Assembly: GCF_000177195.2 (NCBI RefSeq)
Contig: NC_015953.1
Span: forward strand, 2,356,001-2,420,000
Source of the DNA: Streptomyces sp. SirexAA-E
Lineage (GTDB): Bacteria > Actinomycetota > Actinomycetes > Streptomycetales > Streptomycetaceae
Length of the DNA: 64,000 nucleotides
Direction of reading: 5' to 3'
Positions within the stretch are counted from its first letter, which is position 1. Each line of letters starts with the position of its first letter. Both the position numbers and the translations under genes were made by a program. Positions 1-8,020 of the stretch are shown here, piece by piece. The notes beneath the pieces are model-generated. The model made no database searches. It was not told where the DNA came from and saw nothing but the letters and a program-made list of their open reading frames with translations.

Positions 1-151
1 CACTTCTGACCTTCGCATGTATCGAGCGCACTCCGGCTCGTCGAAAGGCGTCGGAGTCCGGCTGACACCGACTAAAACTGGATCTCTACGGCTGCCTGTC
101 CCCCATGCGTCCCCCAGCAGATACGCCCGAATGACTCCGCCGCCGAACGCC

Positions 152-199
152 GAAGGGCGGTGTGGGCCCCCATCCACTGGGGTCCCACACCGCCCTTCT
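152..199 (-). terminator. Hairpin terminator downstream of the integrase remnant
   Basis: A long GC-rich inverted repeat (GAAGGGCGGTGTGGG paired with CCCACACCGCCCTTC) lies just past the stop of the minus-strand integrase remnant. There is no clear U-tract, which is common for actinobacterial terminators. It probably ends integrase transcription. Confidence 0.7.
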
Positions 200-209
200 A
201 CCATCCGGC

Positions 210-1280
210 TTACTCCACCTTGCGGACATACCTGATGTCGTGGATCTGCTTCAGGTAGTTGTCCCGCTGTCCGACGATGCACCGCGCATAGATGGCCAGG
301 AGGACAGGCACGCTATTTCCGGCCCACTCGGCAACCTGGGCCGGCGGTATGCCCTTGTTGAGCCATGCGGTGAGGCAGGTGTGGCGGCAGTCGTACACGC
401 GCTTACCCGCAGGCGAGTCGTACTCATGAGGTTGGAGAACCTCCTCTCGGGCCTTGTCCCAGACCCGTCGGAACACCGAGCCCGCCAGCCTGCCGCCGAA
501 CTCTCCGGGGAAGAGGAGGTCGGTCGGCGTGAGCTTGTAGCGGACGATGACCTCGCGAAGGGAGGCAACAAGGTCAGGGTGGATGGGTACGGTCCGGGTG
601 TCGCCCTCCGCCCGCCCCTTCAGGTCACGGTCATCGTGGGGCTCTCCGCTGTCGGTCCATTGACTGCCGACCTCCGGCCGTGCGCTGTGGACGATGAACT
701 CGCCCCAGCCCGCTTCGGGCAGCGTGGCGTCGCTCACGTGAAGCGCGACGGCTTCTTCCGGGCGGAGAGCGGCGTAGCAGAGGGTCGCGAAGAAGGCCCG
801 ATAGAGAGGCCCCCGCCGCAGAGGCCGCTTGCCGATCCAATCGAGGAGCGCGGTGACCTGCTCCGGGTTCAGCAGCGAGCGCTTGTCGATGGCGTGAGCG
901 ACCTTGGGGGCGCCCCCTCCACTGCCCTTCCCCTTCGGCAGGGGGTTCTGACGGAGAATGCCGTGGCGGACGGCGTACTCCATAGCAAGGTTCATGATTC
1001 GCCGATTACGGGACACGGAGCTGGCCGCTGCGGCAGTGCCGTCCAGCAGCGTTCCGAGCGCGGAGACGACTGCGTCGACTCGGTCCGACTGCTCCCACGC
1101 TGCCATCGACAGCGTATTGCGCTGGATCCAGTCGAGGATGACGCGCACCTTGTCGGGCATCGGCTCGTCGGGATTGGTCCGGCGCTTGAAGTTGAAGGCC
1201 CACTCGCGCAGTGCGGTCCGCACCTTGACCGCGTCGAACTGCTTCGGAGGCGTCCGAAGCAACGCGATGGTCGCGGCCGG
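210..1280 (-). pseudogene. Tyrosine integrase, C-terminal two thirds (remnant 1)
   Basis: This is a site-specific tyrosine recombinase of the type carried by actinobacterial integrative elements; it would act on att sites in a tRNA gene. The core-binding domain runs from about 1250 down to 920 and the catalytic domain follows. Visible catalytic-region motifs are ALRPEE (first Arg), YDCRHT (second Arg), WAGNSV, and the nucleophile context IYARC near the C-terminus. The N-terminal arm-binding domain is missing: upstream of about 1280 the reading frame runs into an IS630 transposase fragment, so the open frame that continues to 1478 is chimeric. It is therefore almost certainly not functional. 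It differs in sequence from the second integrase remnant at 6288-6948 over the region both retain. Confidence 0.85.
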
Positions 1281-1905
1281 CGGCGGGAACGGCCGCGGAC
1301 TCGGACCACTGGGGTGCGGCCGCGTGGCGACCAGGTCTTGGCGTGCGGCGGCGTCATGGAGAAGCCGGCTTCGTCCTCGAAGGCCAGCCAGGCTCCACGG
1401 GCCGCCGCTAGCCTTCCGCGCGGGGCCACACCTCTTTGACCCACCCCGCGACCGCGTCATCGTCCCGCTCCATGGCACGACGGGCCGGAACCTGGCAGGA
1501 CCAGCCGTTACGCACCAACAGCTTCCGCACGCCCTGGATCGTGTACGTCAGACGGAAGCGCCGGCCGATCACCGTTTTGACCCGGGCCAGAGTCCAACGC
1601 TGGTCCTCCCAGCCGTGCGCGGCCGGCCCCTTGGCCGGCTCCGCCTCAAGCTGAGCGAACTGCCGATCGCTGAGCCTCGGCAGAGACACCGGACCCTGCG
1701 ACCGCAGAGATCCCGGGCCACCCTCGGCCCACGCGTGACGCCACCGCTGGACCGAACGGACACTGACCCGCAGATCTCTGGCGATCGCGGTACTGCCCTC
1801 GCCCCGGGCGAACCGCTCGGCCGCCTGAAGCCGTAACTCTTCGCGGCACTGCTGCCGTTCGGCGGTCAGCCCGCCCCCTTGTGGATACCGCATGACTCCG
1901 GTCAT
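1280..1905 (-). pseudogene. IS630-family transposase fragment, copy A
   Basis: The first 165 codons (1905 down to 1408) encode a helix-turn-helix (ERFARGEGSTAIARDLRVS) and the start of the IS630 transposase. They end at a TAG. The catalytic domain continues in the -1 frame from about 1410 with LAFEDEAGFSMTPP, which carries the first Asp/Glu of the DDE triad. Homology stops at about 1280, where the integrase remnant begins, so the rest of the catalytic domain and the 3' terminal repeat are lost. The change of frame could be programmed or a mutation. Positions 1408-1962 are repeated in inverted orientation at 4475-5029. Confidence 0.85.
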
Positions 1906-1962
1906 ACCGCAGCCACCGGTCAGCCGTCATCCCCCACGACACCACGAGTTCAGCCTCAGTAG
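1408..1962 (-). repeat. 555-bp inverted repeat, arm A (IS630 5' end)
   Basis: This arm matches 4475-5029 in reverse complement. Both arms are 555 bp, and every overlapping reading frame I compared gives the same peptide in both, so nucleotide identity is at or near 100%. The inner edge abuts a TA dinucleotide, the usual IS630 target. The repeat ends at 1408 only because the other copy is interrupted by an IS5 insertion there. Confidence 0.92.
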
Positions 1963-2095
1963 TCCAGGGCTTCGACCGCAAGGCTCTGCGGCTGGCACAC
2001 GTGCTTGGAGCCGATCAGCTGCTGGTGCGTGAGAAATATACTAGGCCAGGTGTAACGCATCAGGTGCTGCCGGACATAGGACTCTCGGAGGGCAG

Positions 2096-2641
2096 ATGCA
2101 GTCACTGATGTATGAGCAGAGATTTGCCGAGCTGTACAGAGACCATCGCGGTGCGATCGAGGCGTACGCGGCTCGACGTGCGCACCCAGACCGGGTGGCG
2201 GACGTAGTAGCCGACGTGTTCCTCACCGCTTGGCGGCGGATGGAAGATCTAGGGGACGCCGACGAGCTTCCGTGGCTGTACGGAGTTGCGCGGCGCACGC
2301 TGGCCAATGATCGACGTTCTCAGCGACGGCAGGTCAGCCTGACTGAGCTCCTTGCTGCTCAGCCGGCGACGTTCGACTCTTCTGAGCATGCGGACAGTGC
2401 GATAGCTATGGCTGATCTGGTCAAGGCTTTCGGACGTCTCAAAGAAGAGGATCAGGAAATCCTTCGCCTGGCGATTTGGGAGAACCTGAGCGCGTCAGAC
2501 CAGGCGACCGTTCTGAGATGTAGTACGGCGGCGGCGCGGGTTCGCTTGTTCCGTGCCAGGAAACGATTGAAGAAGATTCTTCACGGATTTGATTCGAGTT
2601 ACGGTGCCAGCGCCCGGGTGAAGGAGCAGAGCCATGCATGA
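2096..2641 (+). CDS. ECF-type RNA polymerase sigma factor
   Basis: A 181-residue extracytoplasmic-function sigma factor that would direct RNA polymerase to a small regulon. Region 2 occupies roughly residues 5-75 (FAELYRDHRGAIEAYAARR, then a DVVADVFLTAWRR helix). Region 4 occupies roughly 105-165 (LKEEDQEILRLAIWENLSASD followed by an HTH with STAAARVRLFRARKRL). The ATG at 2096 follows a GGAGGG about six bases upstream; an in-frame ATG at 2108 is possible. It overlaps the next gene by 8 bp, so the two are translationally coupled. Base composition here is clearly lower in GC than the flanking chromosome, which suggests transfer. The gene lies between the two inverted IS630 fragments. Confidence 0.9.
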   Translation: MQSLMYEQRFAELYRDHRGAIEAYAARRAHPDRVADVVADVFLTAWRRMEDLGDADELPWLYGVARRTLANDRRSQRRQVSLTELLAAQPATFDSSEHADSAIAMADLVKAFGRLKEEDQEILRLAIWENLSASDQATVLRCSTAAARVRLFRARKRLKKILHGFDSSYGASARVKEQSHA

Positions 2642-3629
2642 AATTGACCGGTCTTTGGCCGAACTCGAATCGCGAATCCATAAGCCCCACATGGTGCAGC
2701 CAGAGGCGGATGCTCTCTTTCAGCGCATCGTTCAGGAACCCCGGCATGCGGGTCGAAGCTCGCGCACCAAATGGACGTCGCCCTTCAGGGTTTCTCTTCT
2801 TGCGGTGTCGGCTGCTGTTGTCGCGGGGGCTCTGCTGATAGGTCCGGACCTCCTGCAGCGGCCTCCGATTGATCCGGCGGTGGCAGCTACTCCGAGACTT
2901 CTTGCCGTCCACACGGTCGCCGACGATTCCACCACTGCTTCGATGAACCTGGAAGCCACCGCTCGGAGGGTAGAAAAACTACAGGAAGCGGATGGTGCTG
3001 AGGGCGGTCCGTTCATCCAGGAAACCTGGTCATTGACGACCAGGATCGGAGGGATGCAGATCACCTCTGCAGTGGTGCCCGAACGGCGGGAAACGTTGAA
3101 GAAGCCGGATGGCACCACGACGTGGTCGGTCAAGGCGGAGAAGCCGCAGTTCCAGAACGATGAGCAGCGCAGCCTCTGGGAGCGTCAGTGGGATGCGATT
3201 AAGGAACCCGTTGACCGGTCGGGCACGGGGAATGTGGGGTACGGAGATGCGCCTCACAACCCGGCCGAGCTAGAAGCTTGGCTGGACCAGGGTGCGCCGG
3301 CAGACACCGCCGGCTTCATCTCCGAGTCAGTCGTAGACAAACTGATGACCAACCACCTGGATCCTGAGCAGCGGGCGGCACTCCTTCGAGTCCTGGCGAA
3401 GAAGAAGGGGCTGACCACTGCAGGCGAGGTGACCGACAGAGCTGGGCGCCAAGGCGTTGCCTACACAGTCAGGGACGACTCCGGAAGCATTCCGGCCGAG
3501 CACATGCTGGTCGTCGACCCTGAAAACGGAAAGATTCTCGCCTATGAGGAGATCTTCCTGGATTCCTCGCCCGCGATGAAAGTAAATGGACCCGCAGTCG
3601 TAAATTACGTAACATTCCTTAAGGGCTGA
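2634..3629 (+). CDS. CU044_5270-like membrane protein, sigma-factor partner
   Basis: A 331-residue protein with a short cytoplasmic N-terminus, one membrane segment at about residues 52-70 (VSLLAVSAAVVAGALLI) and a large extracytoplasmic domain. The layout and sequence resemble the CU044_5270 family, typically encoded directly downstream of actinobacterial ECF sigma factors. The biochemical role of that family is not established. By position and topology it could sequester or sense for the sigma factor, which is inference; no classical zinc anti-sigma HxxxCxxC motif is present. It starts inside the end of the sigma gene (ATGCATGA overlap) and is followed by a bidirectional terminator. Confidence 0.75.
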   Translation: MHEIDRSLAELESRIHKPHMVQPEADALFQRIVQEPRHAGRSSRTKWTSPFRVSLLAVSAAVVAGALLIGPDLLQRPPIDPAVAATPRLLAVHTVADDSTTASMNLEATARRVEKLQEADGAEGGPFIQETWSLTTRIGGMQITSAVVPERRETLKKPDGTTTWSVKAEKPQFQNDEQRSLWERQWDAIKEPVDRSGTGNVGYGDAPHNPAELEAWLDQGAPADTAGFISESVVDKLMTNHLDPEQRAALLRVLAKKKGLTTAGEVTDRAGRQGVAYTVRDDSGSIPAEHMLVVDPENGKILAYEEIFLDSSPAMKVNGPAVVNYVTFLKG

Positions 3630-3635
3630 ACGTGC

Positions 3636-3666
3636 GATGGGCAGAGAGAGCATCTCTCCGCCCATC
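3636..3666. terminator. Bidirectional terminator between convergent genes
   Basis: GATGGGC paired with GCCCATC, with an inner AGAGAG/CTCTC stem, lies exactly between the stop of the sigma-partner gene on the plus strand and the stop of the secreted-protein gene on the minus strand. Confidence 0.8.
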
Positions 3667-3669
3667 AAT

Positions 3670-4314
3670 TCAGTAAGACGTCCAGAAGCAGTCTGCCTTA
3701 TTGTCCAGACTCGACCCCACAAATGCCTTGCTGGTGTGGGGAGCTTCCTGCCAGAGGATGAGCGGCTTTTCCCAGCAGGACCTGTCGTAACCAGTCTGAG
3801 AGCGACCCTGTACGTAGATGTACTTCCCGCCCTTGTTGGACCAGGACGACGTCTTGTTCACGAAGTCGAACTGCGAGAAAAAGACGACATCGTGCTTCGC
3901 CTGGTTCCACTGGAGGCGGCGCCCACCAAAGTCCCTGTACTGGTAGAAGCAATACCAGTCATTACCGAACACCTCCGTCGGGCAGCTGTCGCTTGCTGCT
4001 GCAAGGGCTTCGCCCGCAGCAGCGGCAGCCTTAACGCTCTGCTTCGAGACCCCAGCCTGCTGGGTCTGCAGGTCGATAGCGGCCTGACTGCTGGGAGGCG
4101 CTACCTCCTCCCCAGGCAGCGGGAACGACATGATGGCCTGCCCGCCCTCCCAGGCTATTTCGTTCGGGCTGATCTGCACGCCCCCCGTGGTGTTGGCCAG
4201 CACCGTGTCAATCTGCTGCTGGAGCTCGCTCGGTTCCGCAGCATGCGCCTGACTGGCTGTGGCAGCGGTCAGGATGGTGACGCCGGCGAAAGCCAAGCCC
4301 TTACGCAGATTCAT
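3670..4314 (-). CDS. Secreted peptidase inhibitor I36 / crystallin-like protein
   Basis: A secreted protein of about 214 residues. It starts at the ATG at 4314 behind a strong GGGGGGA ribosome site, preferred over the TTG at 4326. A Sec signal peptide (NLRKGLAFAGVTILTAATASQAHA) ends at an AHA/A cleavage site. The C-terminal half (residues about 115-190: SCPTEVFGNDWYCFYQY, DFGGRRLQW, GGKYIYVQG) resembles the peptidase inhibitor family I36, related to beta-gamma crystallins and the Streptomyces metalloproteinase inhibitor SMI. It has paired Cys residues and no membrane anchor. It sits inside the inverted-repeat block, convergent with the sigma operon. Whether it actually inhibits a protease is not shown by the sequence. 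Confidence 0.72.
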   Translation of the reverse strand: MNLRKGLAFAGVTILTAATASQAHAAEPSELQQQIDTVLANTTGGVQISPNEIAWEGGQAIMSFPLPGEEVAPPSSQAAIDLQTQQAGVSKQSVKAAAAAGEALAAASDSCPTEVFGNDWYCFYQYRDFGGRRLQWNQAKHDVVFFSQFDFVNKTSSWSNKGGKYIYVQGRSQTGYDRSCWEKPLILWQEAPHTSKAFVGSSLDNKADCFWTSY

Positions 4315-4474
4315 TATTCCCCCCAAGGTTTCACGCTAAGTAGCGAGTGTTGTGCAGTATGTGTTAGCGGCGTGAAGGGATCAAGCATGAATCCAGGCTT
4401 TTCGTAGGTAAATGTTGCTTAAGTCCTGGTTTTTTGGCCAGTACGACTCTTATATTGACCTAAAAAGTAGGCTC
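4315..4474. promoter_or_regulatory. AT-rich promoter region of the secreted-protein gene
   Basis: This 160-bp stretch is strikingly AT-rich for the window (for example TTTTTTGG, TATATTGACC and TAAAAAGTAG around 4428-4470). It lies upstream of the I36-type gene and up to the edge of the right IS630 fragment. It presumably holds that gene's promoter; I could not fix -10/-35 elements with confidence. Confidence 0.4.
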
Positions 4475-5029
4475 CTACTGAGGCTGAACTCGTGGTGTCG
4501 TGGGGGATGACGGCTGACCGGTGGCTGCGGTATGACCGGAGTCATGCGGTATCCACAAGGGGGCGGGCTGACCGCCGAACGGCAGCAGTGCCGCGAAGAG
4601 TTACGGCTTCAGGCGGCCGAGCGGTTCGCCCGGGGCGAGGGCAGTACCGCGATCGCCAGAGATCTGCGGGTCAGTGTCCGTTCGGTCCAGCGGTGGCGTC
4701 ACGCGTGGGCCGAGGGTGGCCCGGGATCTCTGCGGTCGCAGGGTCCGGTGTCTCTGCCGAGGCTCAGCGATCGGCAGTTCGCTCAGCTTGAGGCGGAGCC
4801 GGCCAAGGGGCCGGCCGCGCACGGCTGGGAGGACCAGCGTTGGACTCTGGCCCGGGTCAAAACGGTGATCGGCCGGCGCTTCCGTCTGACGTACACGATC
4901 CAGGGCGTGCGGAAGCTGTTGGTGCGTAACGGCTGGTCCTGCCAGGTTCCGGCCCGTCGCGCCATGGAACGGGACGATGACGCGGTCGCGGGGTGGGTCA
5001 AAGAGGTGTGGCCCCGCGCGGAAGGCTAG
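4475..5029 (+). repeat. 555-bp inverted repeat, arm B (IS630 5' end)
   Basis: Reverse-complement match of 1408-1962. The inner end abuts TA like arm A. The outer end stops exactly where an IS5-family element has inserted (CTAG at 5026-5029), so the rest of this IS630 copy is separated or deleted; nothing resembling it resumes after the IS5 element at 6286. Confidence 0.92.
4532..5029 (+). pseudogene. IS630-family transposase fragment, copy B
   Basis: The 165-codon N-terminal part of an IS630 transposase, identical in protein to the first part of copy A (1408-1905). It contains the HTH and the start of the catalytic region and ends at TAG 5027-5029. The DDE domain is absent because an IS5-family element occupies the following bases. 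It is transcribed outward, away from the sigma-factor block, mirroring copy A. Confidence 0.85.
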
Positions 5030-5092
5030 GGTCTGTCCGGCGGATCACTGATAGAGCTCCTGCCAGCGACGCAGGCTGACTATCCTCGCATC

Positions 5093-5302
5093 GTGAACAG
5101 TCAGGTGTTCGAGCTGATGTGGGGTGGCGTCGCTCTCGTGGGCGGGGGGCTTTTGGCCACCAATGTCCGAGGGGTAGCCGACCGGTTCCAAACGATGTCC
5201 TACTCCTACCGATCGTGGCCCAGCAGTGTCATCACGTGCAGAGTGATCGGAGCCGTCTTCGCCCTCGTCGGGGCAGGGATCCTTGTTGCTGCCGGACTCT
5301 GA
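5093..5302 (+). CDS. Small two-helix membrane protein, IS passenger
   Basis: A 69-residue protein starting with GTG. It has two predicted membrane segments: residues about 8-25 (LMWGGVALVGGGLLATNV) and about 48-68 (CRVIGAVFALVGAGILVAAGL), separated by a polar loop rich in Ser, Tyr and Arg. I do not recognise the family. It lies inside the terminal repeats of the IS5-family element, convergent with the transposase, so it travels with the element. Nothing in the sequence shows a function; small membrane proteins in such positions could be accessory or selfish cargo. Confidence 0.55.
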   Translation: MNSQVFELMWGGVALVGGGLLATNVRGVADRFQTMSYSYRSWPSSVITCRVIGAVFALVGAGILVAAGL

Positions 5303-5350
5303 ACCGCCGGCGGTGCAATGACACCCGTACTGCTCCCCGGCGTTCGGCGG

Positions 5351-6231
5351 TCAAGGTCTGAGCCATAGCCGGATCGCCGCGACTGTGACGGTGCCGTGGA
5401 AGACGTAGGCCCGCTTGTCGTAGCGGGTTGCGACGGCCCGGGAGTTATTGAGCCGGTTGATCGTGCGCTCGACCTCGTTGCGGCGTTTATAGATCTCGGT
5501 GTCGAAGCCGGTTGGTCGGCCGCCCTTGCTGCCGCGTCGTTTGCGGTTGGCCCGCTGGTCCTTCGGTTCGGTGATCGTGTGCTTGATCTGGCGCCTTCGC
5601 AGGTAGCGGCGGTTGCGGCGTGAGCTGTATGCCTTGTCGCCGCCCAGATGGTCCGGCCGGGTGCGAGGGTGACCGCCCTGCGGGCGGGGAACGCGGATGC
5701 GCTTCAGGACCTCGATCATCTGGGGCGCGTCGCCCCACTGTCCGGGCGTGAGCAGGAAGGCCATCGGCCGACAGCTGCCCTCACCGGCGAGGTGGATCTT
5801 GCAGGTCAGGCCGCCCCGGGACCGTCCGAGTCCTTCGTCGGGTCGGTGGTGCCGGGGCGTTGTCCTTTTTTCGGGACGCGTGGCTTCTTCTTGCGGGCCC
5901 CGGCCGCGTGCTGGTGGGCCCGGCAGGATGTCGAGTCGACGCTGACCAAGCTCCAGTCGATCCGGCCGGCAAGGTCGGCGTCGGCCTGGACGGACCGCAG
6001 GACCCGATCCCACGTGCCGTCCGCCGACCAGCGCCGGTGCCTTTCATAGACGGTCTTCCATCTACCGAAACGCTCGGGAAGATCCCGCCACGGTATGCCC
6101 GTCCGGACCCGGAACAGGATCCCGTTGATCACCTTGCGGTGGTTGTTCCACCGCCCGCCACGTTGTCCGAACGTCGGCAAGTGCGGCTCCAGCCGAGCCC
6201 ACTCGGCATTCGTCAGATCACCCCGCCCCAT
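5351..6231 (-). CDS. IS5-family transposase (two frames, -1 frameshift)
   Basis: DDE transposase that would cut and join the element ends. OrfA (6231 down to about 5806) begins GRGDLTNAEWARLEPHLP and includes VSVDSTSCRAHQHAAGA with the first catalytic Asp. OrfB in the -1 frame (ending 5351) has DEGLGRSRGGLTCKIHL, the second Asp in HLGGDKAYSS, and the Glu region YKRRNEVERTINRLNNSRAVATRYDKRA. The frames join at a CCGAAAAAAGG run (about 5860), a typical A6G slippery sequence, so the protein is probably made by programmed -1 frameshifting rather than being broken. All three catalytic blocks are present, so the element may be active. Confidence 0.85.
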
Positions 6232-6287
6232 GCCAACAATAACGAGTCACCGATCAGACAGTCACATGATCCGCCGGACAGGACCTA

Positions 6288-6948
6288 AGCCCTGTGGGCA
6301 GTGGATTGGCCGACAGGATGTTCCGCCGCACCGCGTACGCCATCGCCACATTCAGAACCTGGCGGTGCCGCATTCTCGACGAGGCCGCCGCGACGGAGTC
6401 GTCAAGACGGTGGTACAGCGCCCGCAGCACATCGTCCGCCACCTCTGGGTCCTCCCAGACCTCCATGACCGGCGACTGACGCCTGATCCAGCCCAGCACG
6501 ACCGCAATATCGTCCGGCGCGGAAGCACGGCACCGCGTGTTGAAGGCCCACTGGAACAGCGCTGTGCGCACCTGCTGCCCACTGACCCCACGAGGCAGCC
6601 TGCCGAGCAGCGCCTCCGTAGTGATCATCAATACTCGAGCCGTGTTCCGTCGCGTGTTCCCCGAGGACTGCGGCCAACGGGAATCCACGAAATGTACGGC
6701 GAAGTCGTACCAGTTCACCGACGAGGCCGACACCCGAGCCTGACCGACAAACCGGTGACTACACCGAACGGCACACCCTGGTGCACCGCATGCAGCAGCT
6801 CCGCTCGAAAACCGTCCGCCAGCGCATACGTCTGGAACGTCCTGCCGCGCCTGCGTCCGGCCACCGACCAGCGCACTCCGAAAGAAGCCCGCCGCTGCCC
6901 CTGCCGACTCTCGATCTGCCACACCCTGACGTCATAGGACGTATCCAC
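6288..6948 (-). pseudogene. Tyrosine integrase, N-terminal half (remnant 2)
   Basis: The gene starts at GTG 6948 behind GGGAGG. Residues 1-60 form the arm-type DNA-binding domain (YDVRVWQIESRQGQRRASFG, then WSVAGRRRGRTFQTYALADGF). After a frameshift near 6740 the core-binding domain follows in another frame (SSVNWYDFAVHFVDSRWP, then AVAYAVRRNILSANPLP-like sequence). It ends at the IS5 insertion at 6287, so the whole catalytic domain is lost. Over the shared core-binding region it clearly differs from remnant 1 (for example RTALFQWAFNTR against RTALREWAFNFK), so it comes from a separate integrase. Confidence 0.85.
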
Positions 6949-7288
6949 GGACCCACCTCCCGCGAAGCCCTCGCCGCCGGACCCGGCGAAGCGCCGCCCA
7001 TGCCGACCGGATCCATCCCTTCAGAGGTGTCTACCCCTTTACGCCGTCTCCCACGGCAGGGCTCAATCGTTCGCCCGCTCCCCTACGCGAACCGCACTGC
7101 CAACACCTCGGCCGACGACGCCGCGGACCACTCGCTCGCCAACCCGAAACCGCGAGCCCCGCCCGACCCGCGCATCCCACATGCGACCCACACCCGTCCG
7201 GCAAGCCATCAGAAGTCGACAAATGCGCAGTTCAAGACCCACACAGCGTGAAACGATCAAGCTCCCCCTCCTAACAGGTCATCTCATC
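6949..7288. other. Intergenic stretch, no gene recognised
   Basis: These 340 bp between integrase remnant 2 and an IS630 element contain only short open frames of skewed composition on both strands, with no recognisable domain. The 5' edge should hold the integrase promoter and possibly its arm-type sites; none could be assigned. Confidence 0.4.
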
Positions 7289-7351
7289 TAGTGCCGCATC
7301 AGACAACGTTGGCCTCGTCATGGGAGACTGCTCCGTCGACTGGGGGAGAGT

Positions 7352-7981
7352 GTGGCCGTGGAAACTGCCAACTGCGCGCTGACGGCGGACGTGATCGCGG
7401 CACTGAGGTACTGGCCTGGTGTCATATGGGGAGGTCAGAAGAATCCTCCGGACCCGGTGGACATGGCCGTCCTGCTGCCCTTCTTCAACCAAACGCTGCA
7501 GGACCTTCCGTGGTGGAACCGCGACTGGAAAGTCGACCGCGTCCAGCCGGGACATCCCGCAGAGACCGGGGATCACCGCTGCGATCCCGCCGTGAGGTTC
7601 ACCGAGGTGTCGATCCCGGGAACGGTCGCCTCCGGCAATGGCGAGAGCCTGCCGTTCGTCGCGAAAGTCGGGTTCGCGGGCGACCAACTCATCCGCTTCC
7701 AGGTCAAGATCGGTGACGTTGTCATGGGCCCGGCCGTTGCCCCTGCCGGGCGGTCGGAGCCCCATCCGTTCGGACGGATGCTCACCGGGTTGATGGACCA
7801 GCGCGGGATTCCGGTCAGGGACATGGCCAGGGCCGCCGGACTGTCGATGTCCACCATCCACATGCTCCGCCGCGGACACAATCCGAACTTGCTGCAGGCC
7901 CGCCTGATCGCCGGGATCCTGGACATGTCCGAAGCGGACGTCAGAGTCATCGCCGGACTCGACGACGGGAGTACGCAGTAG
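7352..7981 (+). CDS. HTH (XRE-like) DNA-binding protein inside an IS
   Basis: A 209-residue protein starting at GTG 7352 behind GGGGGAGAG. The N-terminal 130 residues are of unrecognised type, with aromatic-rich stretches (LRYWPGVIWGG, LPFFNQTLQDLPWWNRDW). The C-terminal 65 residues read as a helix-turn-helix: FGRMLTGLMDQRGIPVRDMA, then AAGLSMSTIHMLRRGHNPN and ILDMSEADVRVIAGL. It is a probable transcription regulator or antitoxin-like protein. It lies between the terminal repeats of the IS630-family element, convergent with the broken transposase and separated from it by only 39 bp. It could regulate transposition or simply be cargo; both are inference. Confidence 0.65.
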   Translation: MAVETANCALTADVIAALRYWPGVIWGGQKNPPDPVDMAVLLPFFNQTLQDLPWWNRDWKVDRVQPGHPAETGDHRCDPAVRFTEVSIPGTVASGNGESLPFVAKVGFAGDQLIRFQVKIGDVVMGPAVAPAGRSEPHPFGRMLTGLMDQRGIPVRDMARAAGLSMSTIHMLRRGHNPNLLQARLIAGILDMSEADVRVIAGLDDGSTQ

Positions 7982-8020
7982 CTGACAGGTAGCGGCTTGC
8001 GATGCGGAGTTGGCGCTGCG

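Larger units (their letters stand above)
5029..6285 (-). mobile_element. IS5-family (IS427-like) element with a passenger gene
   Basis: A 1257-bp element. The left end starts GGGTCTGTCCGGCGGATCA at about 5029 and the right end is its imperfect inverse, TGATCCGCCGGACAGGACC, ending at 6285. Both ends are flanked by TA within CTAG/CTAA, fitting the YTAR target known for IS427-group elements. The transposase is on the minus strand (5351-6231). The roughly 300 bp between the left terminal repeat and the transposase 3' end carries a separate small gene (5093-5302), which makes the element longer than the usual 0.8-1 kb. It inserted into IS630 copy B on the left and cuts integrase remnant 2 on the right. 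Confidence 0.85.

Noticed and set aside
162..1439. Long open frame antisense to integrase remnant 1
   Set aside because: It mirrors the GC bias of the real minus-strand gene, has no domain, and starts inside a terminator hairpin.
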